DNA of 64,000 nt. Source: Pelobates cultripes. Taxonomy: Eukaryota; Chordata; Amphibia; Anura; Pelobatidae. The stretch covers positions 320,100,336 through 320,164,335 of the forward strand of contig OW240916.1 in the NCBI GenBank assembly GCA_933207985.1. Direction: 5' to 3'. The translations under genes and the position numbers were made by a program. Shown here in pieces: positions 52,151 to 62,879 of the stretch; position 1 is the stretch's first letter, and every line of letters begins with the position of its first letter. Under the pieces are notes generated by a model. The model made no database searches. It worked only from the letters and a program-made list of their open reading frames with translations, and was not told where the DNA came from.

Positions 52151-53245
52151 GCTATCACAGGGCCCTGTATTCCATCCTCATCCGGATCGCCTCAAACTGG
52201 GGGTATGGGTCTTGAGAAGGAAAGACTCCAATTACTAGGTCTCTCAGAGGCAGTGATCAATACCCTTCTGCTCTCCAGGAAGGCTTCCACTTCTTCATGC
52301 TACCACAGGATCTGGGATGTGTTCCAAACTTGGGCATCCTCTCATAATGTGGACTTTCGGCATCCTAGCAATACTGAAGTTTTGGAGTTTCTGCAAGAGG
52401 GCCTGGACAAGGGCCTTAGCCTCAGCACCTTGAAGGTTCAGTCTTCGGCACTTTCAGCTCTGTGCAACATCTCGTGGGCTTCGGATCCTTTGATTTCCAG
52501 GTTCTTCAAAGCAGCCTTCAGATTGAGGCCTCCTTCCAAGTCCACTACTCCTCCTTGGGACCTTCCTATGGTGCTCAATTATCTCACTGAGGATCTGTTT
52601 GTTCCTCTTGAAAGTCTGGATGCTACTCTCCTGACGTATAAAACTTTGTTTTTGGTGGCAATCACTTCCGCAAGAAGGATTTCAGAAATTAAGGCATTTT
52701 CTACATCTTCTTCTTTTTTACGATTCTACCAAGATAGGGTGTGTCTGAAACCGAAACCAGAGTTTCTTCCTAAGGTAGTTTCTCAGTTTCACCTCTCTCA
52801 AGAAGTGGTTCTTCCATCATTTTACCCCAACCCTTCTTCTCAGGAGGAGCTTAGATGGCAACGTTTGGATGTCATGAAATGCTTGTCTGCATATCTTAAA
52901 CGTTCTGAGTCTTTCCGTAAAACGGACCAACTCTTTGTTTTGCCGTTGGGAGCAAGGAGAGGTGAGGCGGCTTCTTTATCTACGTTGAAACGTTGGATTT
53001 CTCTGATGATTAAGAAGGCGTATATCTCTAAAGGTTTATCTCCACCTCGGGAAATAAGAACTCATTCTACTAGAGCATTATCAACTTCTTGGGCTAGCTG
53101 GGCAGAGGTTCCATACGATGATATTTGCAGAGCAGCCACCTGGTCTTCTCCAATGACATTCATGAAGCACTACAAACTCGATGTGGATTCTCCTTCCACC
53201 TCCTTTGGAAAGAGTGTCCTGTCTACGGTCTCTTTATCCAGTTGA
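52031..53245 (+). CDS. DIRS1-like tyrosine recombinase, open frame
   Basis: Overlaps the methyltransferase end in another frame; the exact start is uncertain (the frame opens at about 52031, and the conserved protein begins around GLSEAVINTLLLSRK). A core-binding N-terminal domain (YHRIWDVFQTWASSHN) is followed by the catalytic domain: first Arg in ITSARRISEI, H-x2-R in RTHSTRALSTSWA, and the nucleophile Tyr in FMKHYKLD. Ends TGA 53243-53245. Length about 335-400 residues, as expected. The enzyme would integrate the circular DNA. No stop or shift is visible, so this gene may still be functional. Confidence 0.8.
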   Translation: MVGRQESHCLNSDLASEAVVSPIGHDEPGTTLASSSDGGSAITGPCIPSSSGSPQTGGMGLEKERLQLLGLSEAVINTLLLSRKASTSSCYHRIWDVFQTWASSHNVDFRHPSNTEVLEFLQEGLDKGLSLSTLKVQSSALSALCNISWASDPLISRFFKAAFRLRPPSKSTTPPWDLPMVLNYLTEDLFVPLESLDATLLTYKTLFLVAITSARRISEIKAFSTSSSFLRFYQDRVCLKPKPEFLPKVVSQFHLSQEVVLPSFYPNPSSQEELRWQRLDVMKCLSAYLKRSESFRKTDQLFVLPLGARRGEAASLSTLKRWISLMIKKAYISKGLSPPREIRTHSTRALSTSWASWAEVPYDDICRAATWSSPMTFMKHYKLDVDSPSTSFGKSVLSTVSLSS

Positions 53246-53336
53246 TAGTAAACTTTTCTTTGCTGCATGTGTTTCGGATTTGTGTAATTTTTGGATTATT
53301 ATTCCCACCCTATATTTCTGTGAAGCTTGGGTATTA

Positions 53337-53434
53337 CCCATAAGTGATGCTGCCATGATTAGCCAGGAATAGAGAAAATTTATGACAAACTTACCGTAAT
53401 TTTCTTTTCCTGGCTATTTCTCATGGCAGCATCA
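53337..53434. repeat. DIRS1 internal complementary region
   Basis: First half (CCCATAAGTGATGCTGCCAT...GCCAGGAATA) is complementary to the left outer end at 48343-48380; second half (AATAGAGAAAATTTATGACA...TCATGGCAGCATCA) is complementary to the right outer end at 53576-53642. They overlap at AATA, the circle-junction bases. This is the template used in DIRS1 replication to join the ends. Confidence 0.85.
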
Positions 53435-53471
53435 GGGTTCCCGCCCTTTCTCTATTTCAGCTTTATAATTG

Positions 53472-53588
53472 GACTGAGGTGTAAGGGGAGGAGGGACTCT
53501 TTATACCTATCAGTCTGATTAATTAATCTAATTAATTCCTGTCCTGTGACTGCTAAGGGAGGAGCTACCCATAAGTGATGCTGCCATG
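53472..53588. repeat. DIRS1 right inverted terminal repeat
   Basis: GACTGAGGTGTAAGGGGAGG ... GATGCTGCCATG, reverse complement of 48357-48473. The element continues about 54 bases further (to 53642), the right-specific end. Confidence 0.9.
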
Positions 53589-53642
53589 AGAAATAGCCAA
53601 GAAAAGAAAATTACGGTAAGTTTGTCATAAATTTTCTCTATT

Positions 53643-53820
53643 GTTGGGCATGTGTTGGGAATCGCTTCGGTATGGCGATGTGGAGTCTCGTGTTGATGCG
53701 TCTAGTTTATGGTTTCTTTTACAGAGGTCCTGATATGTGTGCTGGTCCTGGGACCCTTGTCAGTCGAGGAGGTGTGTGTTTGGAGTGTGTACTCCCGCTC
53801 GGTATATTGGATTAGCCTCC
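53643..53820 (-). mobile_element. Retroposed segment (minus orientation), middle part
   Basis: Continuation of 47891-48342 across the DIRS1 insertion point, up to the 8-base duplication of the following hAT-like element. No coding motif recognised. Confidence 0.35.
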
Positions 53821-54084
53821 CTTGCAGCAAATGCCCGGTGGGCCGCGATGGCCGTGGGGCCGAGGCCGGCAGAGGATCTCCCCGGCCGGCCCCTGCAGGG
53901 CCAGCGCTATCCGAGCGCCGGCCCTGCTGTGTGCCTCCATGGGCCGGTGGGGAGATCAAAGATCTCCCTCACCGGCCCAGAGGCACTGTTACATGCGGCC
54001 GCCGGCTGGGTGAGGGAGGGAGGCAGGAGAGAGGACCGGCGGAGCTCTAACAAGCAGCTCCGCCGGGTCCTCTCGCGAGATTCT

Positions 54085-54107
54085 GAGCGTTGCCGCGGCA
54101 ACGCTCA
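54085..54107. repeat. GC-rich palindrome core of the hAT-like element
   Basis: GAGCGTTGCCGCGGCAACGCTC is self-complementary and is flanked by TCTCGCGAGA-type arms on each side. A related but less perfect copy lies at about 58405-58430. Confidence 0.8.
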
Positions 54108-54309
54108 GATCTCGCGAGAGTGAACTCTAACCTACAGGTTAGAGTTCACTCTCACCACTGGACCACCAGGGAAGGCAGCATGGCTCCCCTCAAGGCTCCC
54201 AGGCAGAACGGCTCCCTCCCCCTCCCAGGCTAAAGGTAAGAAGGGAGGGGGGGGGGACATAACTTTAAAAAAAATTATTAATAAAAAAAATATATATATT
54301 AAAATTAAT

Positions 54310-54629
54310 TCCCAAACAGCACCCCCAGACACACACACACAGCACCCCTAGACACACACACATACCCCAGACACACACAGCCAACTCACACACAGCACCC
54401 ATACCCCAGACACACACAGCCAACTCACACACAGCACCCCCAGACACACACACAGCACCCCAGACACACACAGCACCCCCAGACACACACAGCACTTTAG
54501 ATACACACAGCACCTCCAGACACACACACAGCACCCCCAGACACACACACAGCACCCCCAGACACACACACAGCACCCCAGATACACACACAGCACCCCC
54601 AGACACACACACAGCACACCCAGAGACAC

Positions 54630-54670
<41 letters not shown>

Positions 54671-55260
54671 TATATAAAATAACCCTCAGTGAGTTAACAG
54701 ACAAAGAAAATTAGAAACCTAGAATGTGACGGCAGATAAAAACACCCTAACACACAGCACCCCTCTTACACAAACACACTGCGCACCTCACACATACAAT
54801 ACGCCCAAATATATATATATACACACACACTACAGCACCCCTCACACTGCACCACTACACACATTACGCTCCAGATACACGCTAGATCCCTTACCCTATA
54901 TGCACTCTTAATCCTCTACACACACACACACACAATCTTCTATACACACTCTGGGTCCTTTACACACTAGATCTCTTACACACACACAGTGCACCACCTA
55001 CACACACACTACATTCCTTGTAAGCAAACACATACAACATTCTCTAAACACACCCTCTCTACAACCCCTACACACACTACGTCACCTATACACACACACT
55101 TCAGCCCGTATGCACACACTCGCTACATCCCCTATAACACTATGCCCCTATACACGCACTCTCTACAGCCCCTAGCCACACATATTACACCACACCAAAA
55201 ATTGACCTATTTACACAATACCACACCACACTCTACACACAGGCAATCCCACAAGCATGC
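54310..55260. repeat. CA-rich arrays, CACAGCACCCCCAGACACAC unit
   Basis: First 310 bases repeat CAGCACCCCAGACACACA; then a TA run (54630-54680), a stretch containing a CR1-tail scrap (TAGAATGTGACGGCAG near 54720), and more CA-rich, CTACACAC-type repetition. No gene. Confidence 0.9.
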
Positions 55261-55592
55261 GCCAAACACATGCACCATACACTTTCCTTGCCCTTTTGTC
55301 CTCTGGTATCCCACTTGTGGAGACACCAGAGACAATTTAAAAGCAAACACAGCGCAAGCATGTTATTACATTTGCTTGTGCTGCGCAGAACAAATACAGG
55401 GCCTTTTTCTAATGATAGAGCTCTTCAGCGCAGCTCTGCGCATTGAACCAACATGCTCACTTTGAGAGGGGGCGTGTTGTCATTAGTGATGACAAAACAC
55501 ACCCTCTCTGGCCCCGCCCCCTTCTTGGGGGGCCGCTCTAATTGAAAAATGCCCGGGCCTAATTTTTTTCCCAGTCCGGCCCTGCTTGCAGC

Positions 55593-55643
55593 TATGTGTT
55601 GGTGTGAGGTCTGCTCTTCCTAAATGGGGGTAACCAGTCCTCA
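55593..55643 (-). mobile_element. Retroposed segment, 5' remnant, and right 13-bp duplication
   Basis: 38 bases of the retroposed segment, then TAACCAGTCCTCA (55631-55643) identical to 47878-47890. Confidence 0.45.
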
Positions 55644-57415
55644 ATTCAATATTTCTTTAGTGATGATTTCATATTATTGGATAAACTTTTGAAATTATAG
55701 TTTTTTGAAAATATTAAGATATCAAAAAATGTATTAATATAAAAAAATCCAGATATTCAAATATTTTTCAAGATATTCAATTATTTGAAACCTTTAGCCA
55801 AAAATATGAAATGAAGGCTGTAATTCTCAGTGTTCACATTGATAAAACGTATATACGAAAATTCACTTTGTCACAGTTACTTCATTGTACATCGCTGGAG
55901 AACATGCTGGTGATTTATCAATAATTCTAATATAATGATAATGTCAGCAGTACTATACAAATAAACATAGTATTAACAACAAGAAAATGGCATTAAAAAC
56001 GTTTATCCTGTGTTTTGTAATGTGTCTGTCTATTCTTATCTCTTTTAATCTTTTTCCATCGTTCTATATTTGTCAATCTATAGTTATCCAGATTTATCCA
56101 CCTGATCTGTCTGTCTGTCTGTCCTCGAAGTGCAGTCCATGAATGATCCATAGGAGAGGTCCAAACAATGACAATCAAAAAAAAACAACACCGCAGAATC
56201 CCCCAGAGACATTCTCAAACTTAATTTTAGTTTATTTTGCAATTTTAACTTAGATTAAAATATTTTACACTTTCATGTCACCTAGACTAGCAGAGTTATT
56301 CACTAAAAAGTGTGAACTGGCAATCCGATGTGAATTCAAAATGAATTTAAAAATTTAGGTCTAAATACTACATTAAATGGCCAGTGTTTACTATTAGAAA
56401 AGTTAACTATTGTTAAAAAAACAAAAAGCTCCAACATATTCCATAGCGCTGTACACAGGGTAAATGGAACATACAGGTCAATTCCTTGACAAGATTTAAC
56501 ATTTACTGGACACATTTTTTCTTATTATTTATTTGTTCATGTTTTTTAGCCTCTTTCCCACAGAACTGGAAAAATCCACCTTGGATATTAAATTACCAAC
56601 ATTTCCTTAGATCATACCTCCTTACTGATACACAAAATGCATCTGTGCGAAAATAATCCGTTCAGAAGCCGAGGAGGTTTGATGAGTTAACCAGACCAGG
56701 GATGCAGAAAGAGTTCAAGAGAAGTATTAATTTCCAAATAAAGATTCTTTGCGATGGCCCTTAATTCTTCCGTGTACTGGTTTACCCATCTGTGACAGTT
56801 TCACAGCTTGTTCTAAATCTCACATTTACCCAGCCTTGTGATCTCTAGCAGAGAATGCAAAACACAAAGTAAATGCGGCCTGTGATTTAGAGGCTGGGCG
56901 TGAGTCTGGCCGCGGGGAGCCATGCCTTTTCCCCATCTGCAGTAGAAGGAATGGCATGCGGACCCCATCACAATGGTAAACCAATTAGCTGCGCTAACAT
57001 CTCCAGCAGACACCGAAAACGCGCGGCCCTGGCTCACAGCAGTGCGTTTGGAAGTCATGTGATTTGAAAGCTACACAGCAGATGTCGACAAGCAGCAGAG
57101 GACTTGCAGATATTATATATATATTTATATATTTAAAACAGATATACTTTTATTACTAGGTATTAATCCCTCAACAGACAATTATTTAAGTAAAAAGCGG
57201 GACCAAAAATTACTAATTTAGCTAATATGACGTAACATTTGCCAATACTTGCTGCTGAAATAGCTCTCAGTTTTGACAGAGTGTATGTAAAGTATTGGAA
57301 ATAGAGATGTTAGTATTGGTTCATTCAATAATGATCACATGTTCACAAAGTTACCAAACTTTACTTAGAATATAATCTAATTATTAAACTTTATTTATAA
57401 AGCACCGATATATTC
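55644..57415. other. Non-coding stretch
   Basis: AT-rich; a dispersed tail repeat (CCAACATATTCCATAGCGCT, near 56415) as at 3004. No exon with supportable coding content; an acceptor-like CTCTTTCCCACAG at about 56564 opens a 30-codon frame without a donor. Confidence 0.4.
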
Positions 57416-57423
57416 TGCTGGAC

Positions 57424-57556
57424 CAGGGGTTCTCAACCCAGTCCTCAAGGACCCCCTGCCAGTCCAGGATTTAGGGATTACCTGTGTGAGTCTTAGGTGT
57501 TTAGAAAAAGAAAAAAAGAACACCTTTGTCCTTGGGGACTGGGTTGAGAACCCCTG
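57424..57556. mobile_element. hAT MITE, 133 bp
   Basis: CAGGGGTTCTCAACCCAGTC and GACTGGGTTGAGAACCCCTG are 27-base inverted ends (hAT-Charlie style), flanked by a perfect 8-base duplication TGCTGGAC (57416-57423 and 57557-57564). Confidence 0.9.
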
Positions 57557-58227
57557 TGCTGGACTGTCCACGAGCTCAAATAAAAAGACAAAGGTTCAAT
57601 ACATCTAAGAGTCAATGAAAAATGTGATAAACAAATAGAGGAGACATGGAGGGTCCTATTCCCATTTTGCAATCTAGATAATGTAAACCCATGCTGTACA
57701 TTGTAACTAAGCTCTATTGGCTGTGATCAATCAGACCGTCTGATCCCACGCAGCCAGCAAACCTCGCTTTGAAAAAGGCTGTAATAAAACGTTACTAGTA
57801 CCTCAAATTATTACATACACAAATATCAAACAATGTTTTAATAAACCGGGAAAAGGAAAGAGGAAGTTTTTATCCTTGAAAAAAGAACACAAAGACTCTT
57901 TTTCTTTACGTGAGCTACCCGTTATTTAACTCCTTAAGGACTGGACTGTTTTGGCCATGTTGTACATTAAGTACCAGAGCGGTTTTAACACTTTTGTGGT
58001 GTTTGTGTTTAGCTGTAATTTTCTGCTCTCTCATTTACGGTTCCCATACAAGTTATATATTGTTTTTTTCAGGACAAGGAGGGCTTTCTTTACATACCAT
58101 TATTTGTATCATGTCATATATTTTACTTTAAAAAAAAATAAAATAAAATATGGTGAAAAATTGAAAAAAAAAATACATGTTTTTGGACTTTTAATTGAAA
58201 AATCTTTTACTTATTTACAAAAGCTAA

Positions 58228-58811
58228 CACATTCGTGCGCGCCGGGTGTGCCTAGGCACACCCTAATCCCCGCGGCACGCACTATGTGCCTCCCTCCGTG
58301 GGCTGGTGAAAAGATCTCCCTCACCGACCCACAGGCAGGGAGGGAGGCAGGAGAGAACCCGGGAGCTCTTGTCAGCAGCTCCGCCGGGTTCCTCTCACGC
58401 GGTCGGAGCGTTGCCGCGGCTCAGATCTCGCGAGAGTGAACTCTAGCCCCACAGGGGGCTAGAGTTCACTCTCCACTGTACCACCAGGGAAGGCATGAGC
58501 ACGGTCCCCCTTCCCTGCATAAGGTAAGAAGGGAGGAGGATATTAACTAAACGGCCCCCACACATTACACACAAACAGCACACACACTAACAGCACCCTT
58601 ACACACAGCACCCTTACACACACACACTAACAGCACCCTTACACTAACACCCTCACACATAGAGCACACACTAACAGCACCCTTACACATACAGCACCCT
58701 CACCCACACACACAAAGCACACACTAACAGCACCCTTACACGCACAGCACCCTCACACACACAGCGCACCCACACTAACAGCACCCTCACACACACACAC
58801 ACACAGCAGTT

Positions 58812-58868
<57 letters not shown>

Positions 58869-58930
58869 GTGGCGTGTGTGTTTCTGCTTTAGGGTGCACA
58901 CCCTTATACAATAGGCTGCGCACGCCTATG
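58228..58930. mobile_element. hAT-type element, same family as 13853-15258
   Basis: Left end CACATTCGTGCGCGCCGGGT, right end GGCTGCGCACGCCTATG, flanked by a perfect octamer AAAGCTAA (58220-58227 and 58931-58938). GTGTGCCTAGGCACACCC matches the terminal part of the 13.8-kb copy. The middle (58290-58540) instead matches the GC-rich core of the element at 53829-55584, followed by CA-rich DNA (58555-58800) and a TA/CA run. Confidence 0.8.
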
Positions 58931-59179
58931 AAAGCTAATGAAAAAAACTGCTAAATAGATTCAAAATTTTGTCCCGAGTTTAAAAACACACAGTGTTTAC
59001 ATGCTTTATTGCTTTTTTTGCAAGTTATAGGCCTATAAATACAAGTAGGAAATTGCTGTTTCAATATATATATATTTTAAATTTATCAATAGTGACATTG
59101 TAACACCGTTACACACCTCACATGTACATATTTTTTTAAAGTAGCAACCCAGGCTATTCAAAATGGGGTATATCCAGTC

Positions 59180-59300
59180 TTTTTTAGTAGCCACCGTGTC
59201 ACAAACACTGGCCAAAGTTAGCATTTATATTTGTTTGTGTGTTAAAAATGCAAAAAACGCTAACTTTGGCCAGTGTTTGTGACTAATTGGCTACTAAAAA
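59180..59300. repeat. Hairpin in the TTAA element, about 37-bp arms
   Basis: TAGTAGCCACCGTGTCACAA...AAAGTTAGC (59185-59222) pairs with GCTAACTTTGGCCAGTG...GGCTACTA (59259-59295) with few mismatches; an AAAAA/TTTTT extension widens it. Confidence 0.8.
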
Positions 59301-59479
59301 AGGTTGAACATACCTCATTTGCAATACCTTGGGTTGTCTTCTTTTGCAAATAGTATGCCATCATGGGGCTAATTCTCATTCCTGGGCTACCATACGCTCT
59401 CAAAGGCAACCTAGCCAATCTGACAAATTTCAATAAAAAAAAAATAAATAAAAAAAAGTAAAATCAAGCCTTATATTTG

Positions 59480-59780
59480 ACCTTGTAACTTTCACAAACA
59501 ATATAAAACCTGTACATGGAGGGCACTGTTATACTCGGGAGACTTCGCTGAACACAAATATTAATGAATCAGAACAGTAAAATGTATCACAGCCATAATA
59601 TCATCAGTGAAAGTGCCGTTTGTGTGTGAAAAAGGCAAAAAACTTCACTTTCACTGACAATATCATCGCTGTGATATGTTTTACTGTTTTGAAAGACTAA
59701 TATTTGTGTTCAGCGAAGTCTCCCGAGTAAAACAGTACCCGCTCTGTACAGGTTTTAGGGTGTCTTGGAAAGTTACAGGG
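59480..59780. repeat. Long hairpin in the TTAA element, arms over 100 bp
   Basis: Left arm from about 59505 (ACCTGTACATGGAGGGCACT...CAGTGAAAGTG) pairs with the right arm 59645-59759 (CACTTTCACTG...CTGTACAGGTTTT). A loop of some 30 bases separates them. Arms match well apart from scattered differences. Confidence 0.8.
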
Positions 59781-59879
59781 TTAAACACAGTGCTAGCAAG
59801 TTAAATTCTCTGGACTTTCGGCCTGGGTTGGCAGGCAGGTCCCTCAAATTGCAATCATTAAAATTACTTACTTAGGTAA

Positions 59880-60333
59880 AAATATGACGTAAATACGCAC
59901 GTAGAATTTTAATATATATACATATTTATATATTTGACGTCTACGTGTATATTTATGAAATTATTTATGTAATTATGTATATGGACATATGTATATTTCG
60001 TATAATTTTTATTTATTTATACATAGATATATTTATATATATCATTACATTTTAAGTGTATTTTGATATAAATATATATATTTGAATATCAAAATACTGT
60101 TAGAATAAAATGACATATATCATTTTTTTAATTATTAAAAATTATTAACTTTTTATTTATTTTTAACATTATTTATAATATATATACACTCACAATATAT
60201 ATATATAATTATATATATTGAATATATATACATGTGTAATTTAATTATACGTCTATTTTTATATTAATATACGTATATATAAATATAAAAATACACTTAG
60301 TATGACATTATATGATATATATACATACATATA

Positions 60334-60376
<43 letters not shown>

Positions 60377-60420
60377 TACATACACACACACATATATTTT
60401 TTTTTTACACTGATTGCTTT
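59880..60420. repeat. AT-rich tract with TA microsatellite
   Basis: Almost continuous A/T with ATATATATAT runs (60335-60370), and a short CA run. Interior of the TTAA element; no coding content. Confidence 0.85.
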
Positions 60421-60743
60421 ATTTTTTAACTTTATTTTTGATTTTGCACTTGCAGGGAGACTGCCTGTCAGCACAGACAGTCCCCCTGCAGGCAGATACA
60501 CAGGCACCTATTGCGGCCATGTGATCAAGTGATCACGTGGCCGCGGGGTCCTGATCTGCCGTGGGGAGACTGCCCAGGGCAGACAAGCAGTCCACCTGGA
60601 CCAGGAGGAGTGCTGATCGCCGCCGGGGGACTGACAGCGATCAGGTAAGTAGCCCCAGACCGTTATGACGGTTCAGGACCGTCATCGTTCCCCAAGGGGA
60701 TTTTAGCGATGACGGTCCTGAACCGTCATCGGTCGTCAAGGGG

Positions 60744-60997
60744 TTAAAGGATCACTATAGTGTCAGGAAAACAAAGCAGTTTTCCTGACACTATAGTGCC
60801 CTGAGGGTGCCCCCACCCTCAGCGTTCCCCTCCCGTGGCGCTGAAGGGGTTAAAACCCCTTCAGTTACTTACTTTTATCCAGCGCCAGGTGACCTCTCCT
60901 CCCTGTCCGACGTCACTGGAGTCGAATGCGCATGCGTGGCAAGTGCCGCGCATGCAAAGTGTCCTTAGGACTTTCTAAGCACCAAAACCACTTCACC
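60744..60997. mobile_element. T2-like MITE, right end lost
   Basis: TTAAAGGATCACTATAGTGT followed by CAGGAAAAC...GTTTTCCTGACACTATAGTG matches the end of the MITE at 35411-35911 (inverted), including the CACCCTCAG block. Similarity ends near AGCACCAAAACCACTTCACC; the closing end with TTAA is missing. Confidence 0.65.
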
Positions 60998-62204
60998 TCA
61001 ATGTTGCTGCTCTTTTTGTACATAAGATAAAACAGACAAGGTTGCAATGTTTACATTTCGCCAAAACCACCCCGACAGTGACTGTCAGACTGAGCCGCTA
61101 GAGCAACTTCCTCCTAAACAGCTTCAGTTCTGCATCAGAACACAAAGTGCGATAACACGTCCAGTGCTTGTCATTAGGAAGCAGAGAATTGGTGGAGAGC
61201 AGAGATTGCCACACATGTCCCTTGATATGTATCTTCTTAATGGAAATTTATGTATTTATTCACTTTATCTAATAAAGAAAAATATGTGTCTGTATTGCGT
61301 TGTTAATGATAGCGAGTTCCTTTCCAGCTTTCAGAGCATATCGTATCTTATTGCATCATTACAGCTTATTGTATCAGTGAATTTATTTTTACATAGAATT
61401 CTACAGCTCATTTTATCATTGCAGCTTATAGTAGTTGTGGTGCAACTTAACAGTCTTTGGGTACAATCCCTCCCGCCACTCTTGTGACAGGTGAAGCTAG
61501 CCAGTCTGCTGCCGATAACATGAGTAATTTCTCTTCCTAGGTACGGCCTATATTTGAGTGCTGGGGTGGCTTAGTTTAGTGACACACAAAAATCTGAACC
61601 TTCAGCACCCATCATTGTCCCCGTACCTGGTGGTAATACTCTTTCTAAAATTCTGGGGCACCCTGAAACACCTTACATTTCATGTCAGTCTTAGTAGATG
61701 ACACAGTACTCAGTGTCAATAAATCAATGTCCTCCACAAGGCCCCGTTGACTGGGTTCGTATTAGATCCAGGAGAAGATTAGGAGTTGGCTGCCGTGTTA
61801 GGGAGTGCGTCCATGATGTGAGAATCTCAGAAGGAACCATAAAACATTTCTCTCCCACAACTGCAACGATATCCAGCTACTACATGCCGGTACAACCAGT
61901 AACTGGGGTCTGTGTGCTGGTTTTTAGATCATGTTCTTAGGACACATTGTTACAGCCAGAACAGTATTGGCAACGTGTAAGGACTGCAACCATGGTGGAA
62001 TGTTCGAGATCTGTTTGTTCAACTGTGATTTATTTTTCAGTTGGTGAATAAAGACAGGAAAAACAAAAAAAAAATTAATTTCTTTTTTCGGTTTTGACAC
62101 AACTAGTGCAGTTAGTTAAAAACCAAAATACCTCGAAACACCAATGTATTTTCCTGGACACTAGAAACCACATCAAATAATGTTTATTTTATAACAAAAA
62201 AAAA
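60998..62204. other. Non-coding, no feature recognised
   Basis: About 1.2 kb of mixed composition. An open frame at 61047-61487 has no recognisable domain and no splice or promoter support. Ends in an A run at 62193-62211. Confidence 0.4.
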
Positions 62205-62480
62205 AAAAAAAACTACCACAACAAGAGGACATTAGAGGGACAAAGGTTTAAAAATAATATCAGGAAGTATTACTTTACTGAGAGGGTAGTGGATGCATGG
62301 AATAGCCTTCCAGCTGAAGTGGTAGAGGTTAACACAGTAAAGGAGTTTAAGCATGCGTGGGATAGGCATAAGGCTATCTAACTATAAGATAAGGCCAGGG
62401 ACTAATGAAAGTATTTAGAAAATTGGGCAGACTAGATGGGCCGAATGGTTCTTATCTGCCGTCACATTCTATGTTTCTAA
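62205..62480 (+). mobile_element. CR1/L2-type LINE 3' end
   Basis: ACTACCACAACAAGAGGACA through GTAGTGGATGCATGGAATAG, GTTAACACAGTAAAGGAGTT and the terminal GGGCCGAATGGTTC...TTCTATGTTTCTA, near identical to 37847-38127 apart from a small gap. 5'-truncated next to an A run. Confidence 0.85.
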
Positions 62481-62879
62481 AACCTGGGTGCTGGTCACTT
62501 TTGTTAAGTAAAAGGATCCAATTAGAACCATTTCAGTTAAAGTTTAAGATAGTACTTTGATAAGACCACTATTCTACATGGAACACGTGGAGGGACACAT
62601 CTTCCAAAACCAGACAGCTGGGTATTTCCACTGGGCCAATAATTTGGACAACAAAAGTCACAGGGTCAGAGTGGGCACTTCCATACCAGTGATAACTCAT
62701 GATAGATTTTTAGCTTATGCTCACCAGGCCATTATTGTGTCTGCCCAGCCAGGATTCAGTCTCTAATCCCTGAAGGCCCAGCAAACAGCACATCTCTATG
62801 ATTTGCCAGCCTGGGTACCTCTTTCATCGACCGGGGGTCTGTCCTAAATCAGTGGTCCATTGGATACATGAGGCCTAGC
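62481..62879. other. Non-coding, no feature recognised
   Basis: Mixed composition. A frame at 62557-62766 reads like degraded L1-type ORF sequence at most; not supported. Confidence 0.3.

Larger units (their letters stand above)
48343..53642 (+). mobile_element. DIRS1-like retrotransposon, full length, 5.3 kb
   Basis: Inverted terminal repeats 48357-48473 and 53472-53588 (117 bp, two differences) and an internal complementary region (53337-53434) matching both outer ends: the diagnostic DIRS1 plan for forming a circular intermediate. Encodes gag, RT-RNase H with a methyltransferase-like segment, and a tyrosine recombinase. The outermost TATT is shared by both ends and by the internal region, consistent with the circle junction. 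RT-RH has frameshifts and one stop; gag and YR frames are open. Domain order RT-RH-MT-YR and inverted ends separate it from the Ngaro element at 8178-15846. Confidence 0.85.
53829..55584 (-). mobile_element. hAT-like non-autonomous element with CA arrays
   Basis: Flanked by an identical octamer CTTGCAGC (53821-53828 and 55585-55592). The right end is ATTTTTTTCCCAGTCCGGCC/CTG, a hAT terminus; the left begins AAATGCCCGGTGGGCC, which is not the matching inverted end, so the left terminus may be lost. Inside: a GC-rich region (53850-54240) with palindrome GAGCGTTGCCGCGGCAACGCTC and TCTCGCGAGA, closely similar to 58290-58540, then CA-rich arrays (54310-54620 and 54750-55260). Confidence 0.6.
57926..60747. 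mobile_element. TTAA-flanked DNA transposon (piggyBac- or Kolobok-like), non-autonomous
   Basis: TTAACTCCTTAAGGACTGG at the left and CGGTCGTCAAGGGGTTAA at the right are imperfect inverted ends bounded by TTAA. Long internal inverted repeats, AT-rich blocks and a GACGGTTCAGGACCGTCATC hairpin near the right end. No transposase. A hAT-type element (58228-58930) is inserted inside. Confidence 0.55.

Noticed and set aside
56554..56660. Possible exon after CTCTTTCCCACAG
   Set aside because: The frame runs only about 30 codons to a stop and no donor site is present.
61047..61487. 146-codon frame as a host gene
   Set aside because: No recognisable domain, splice sites or codon bias, and it lies in ordinary AT-rich DNA.
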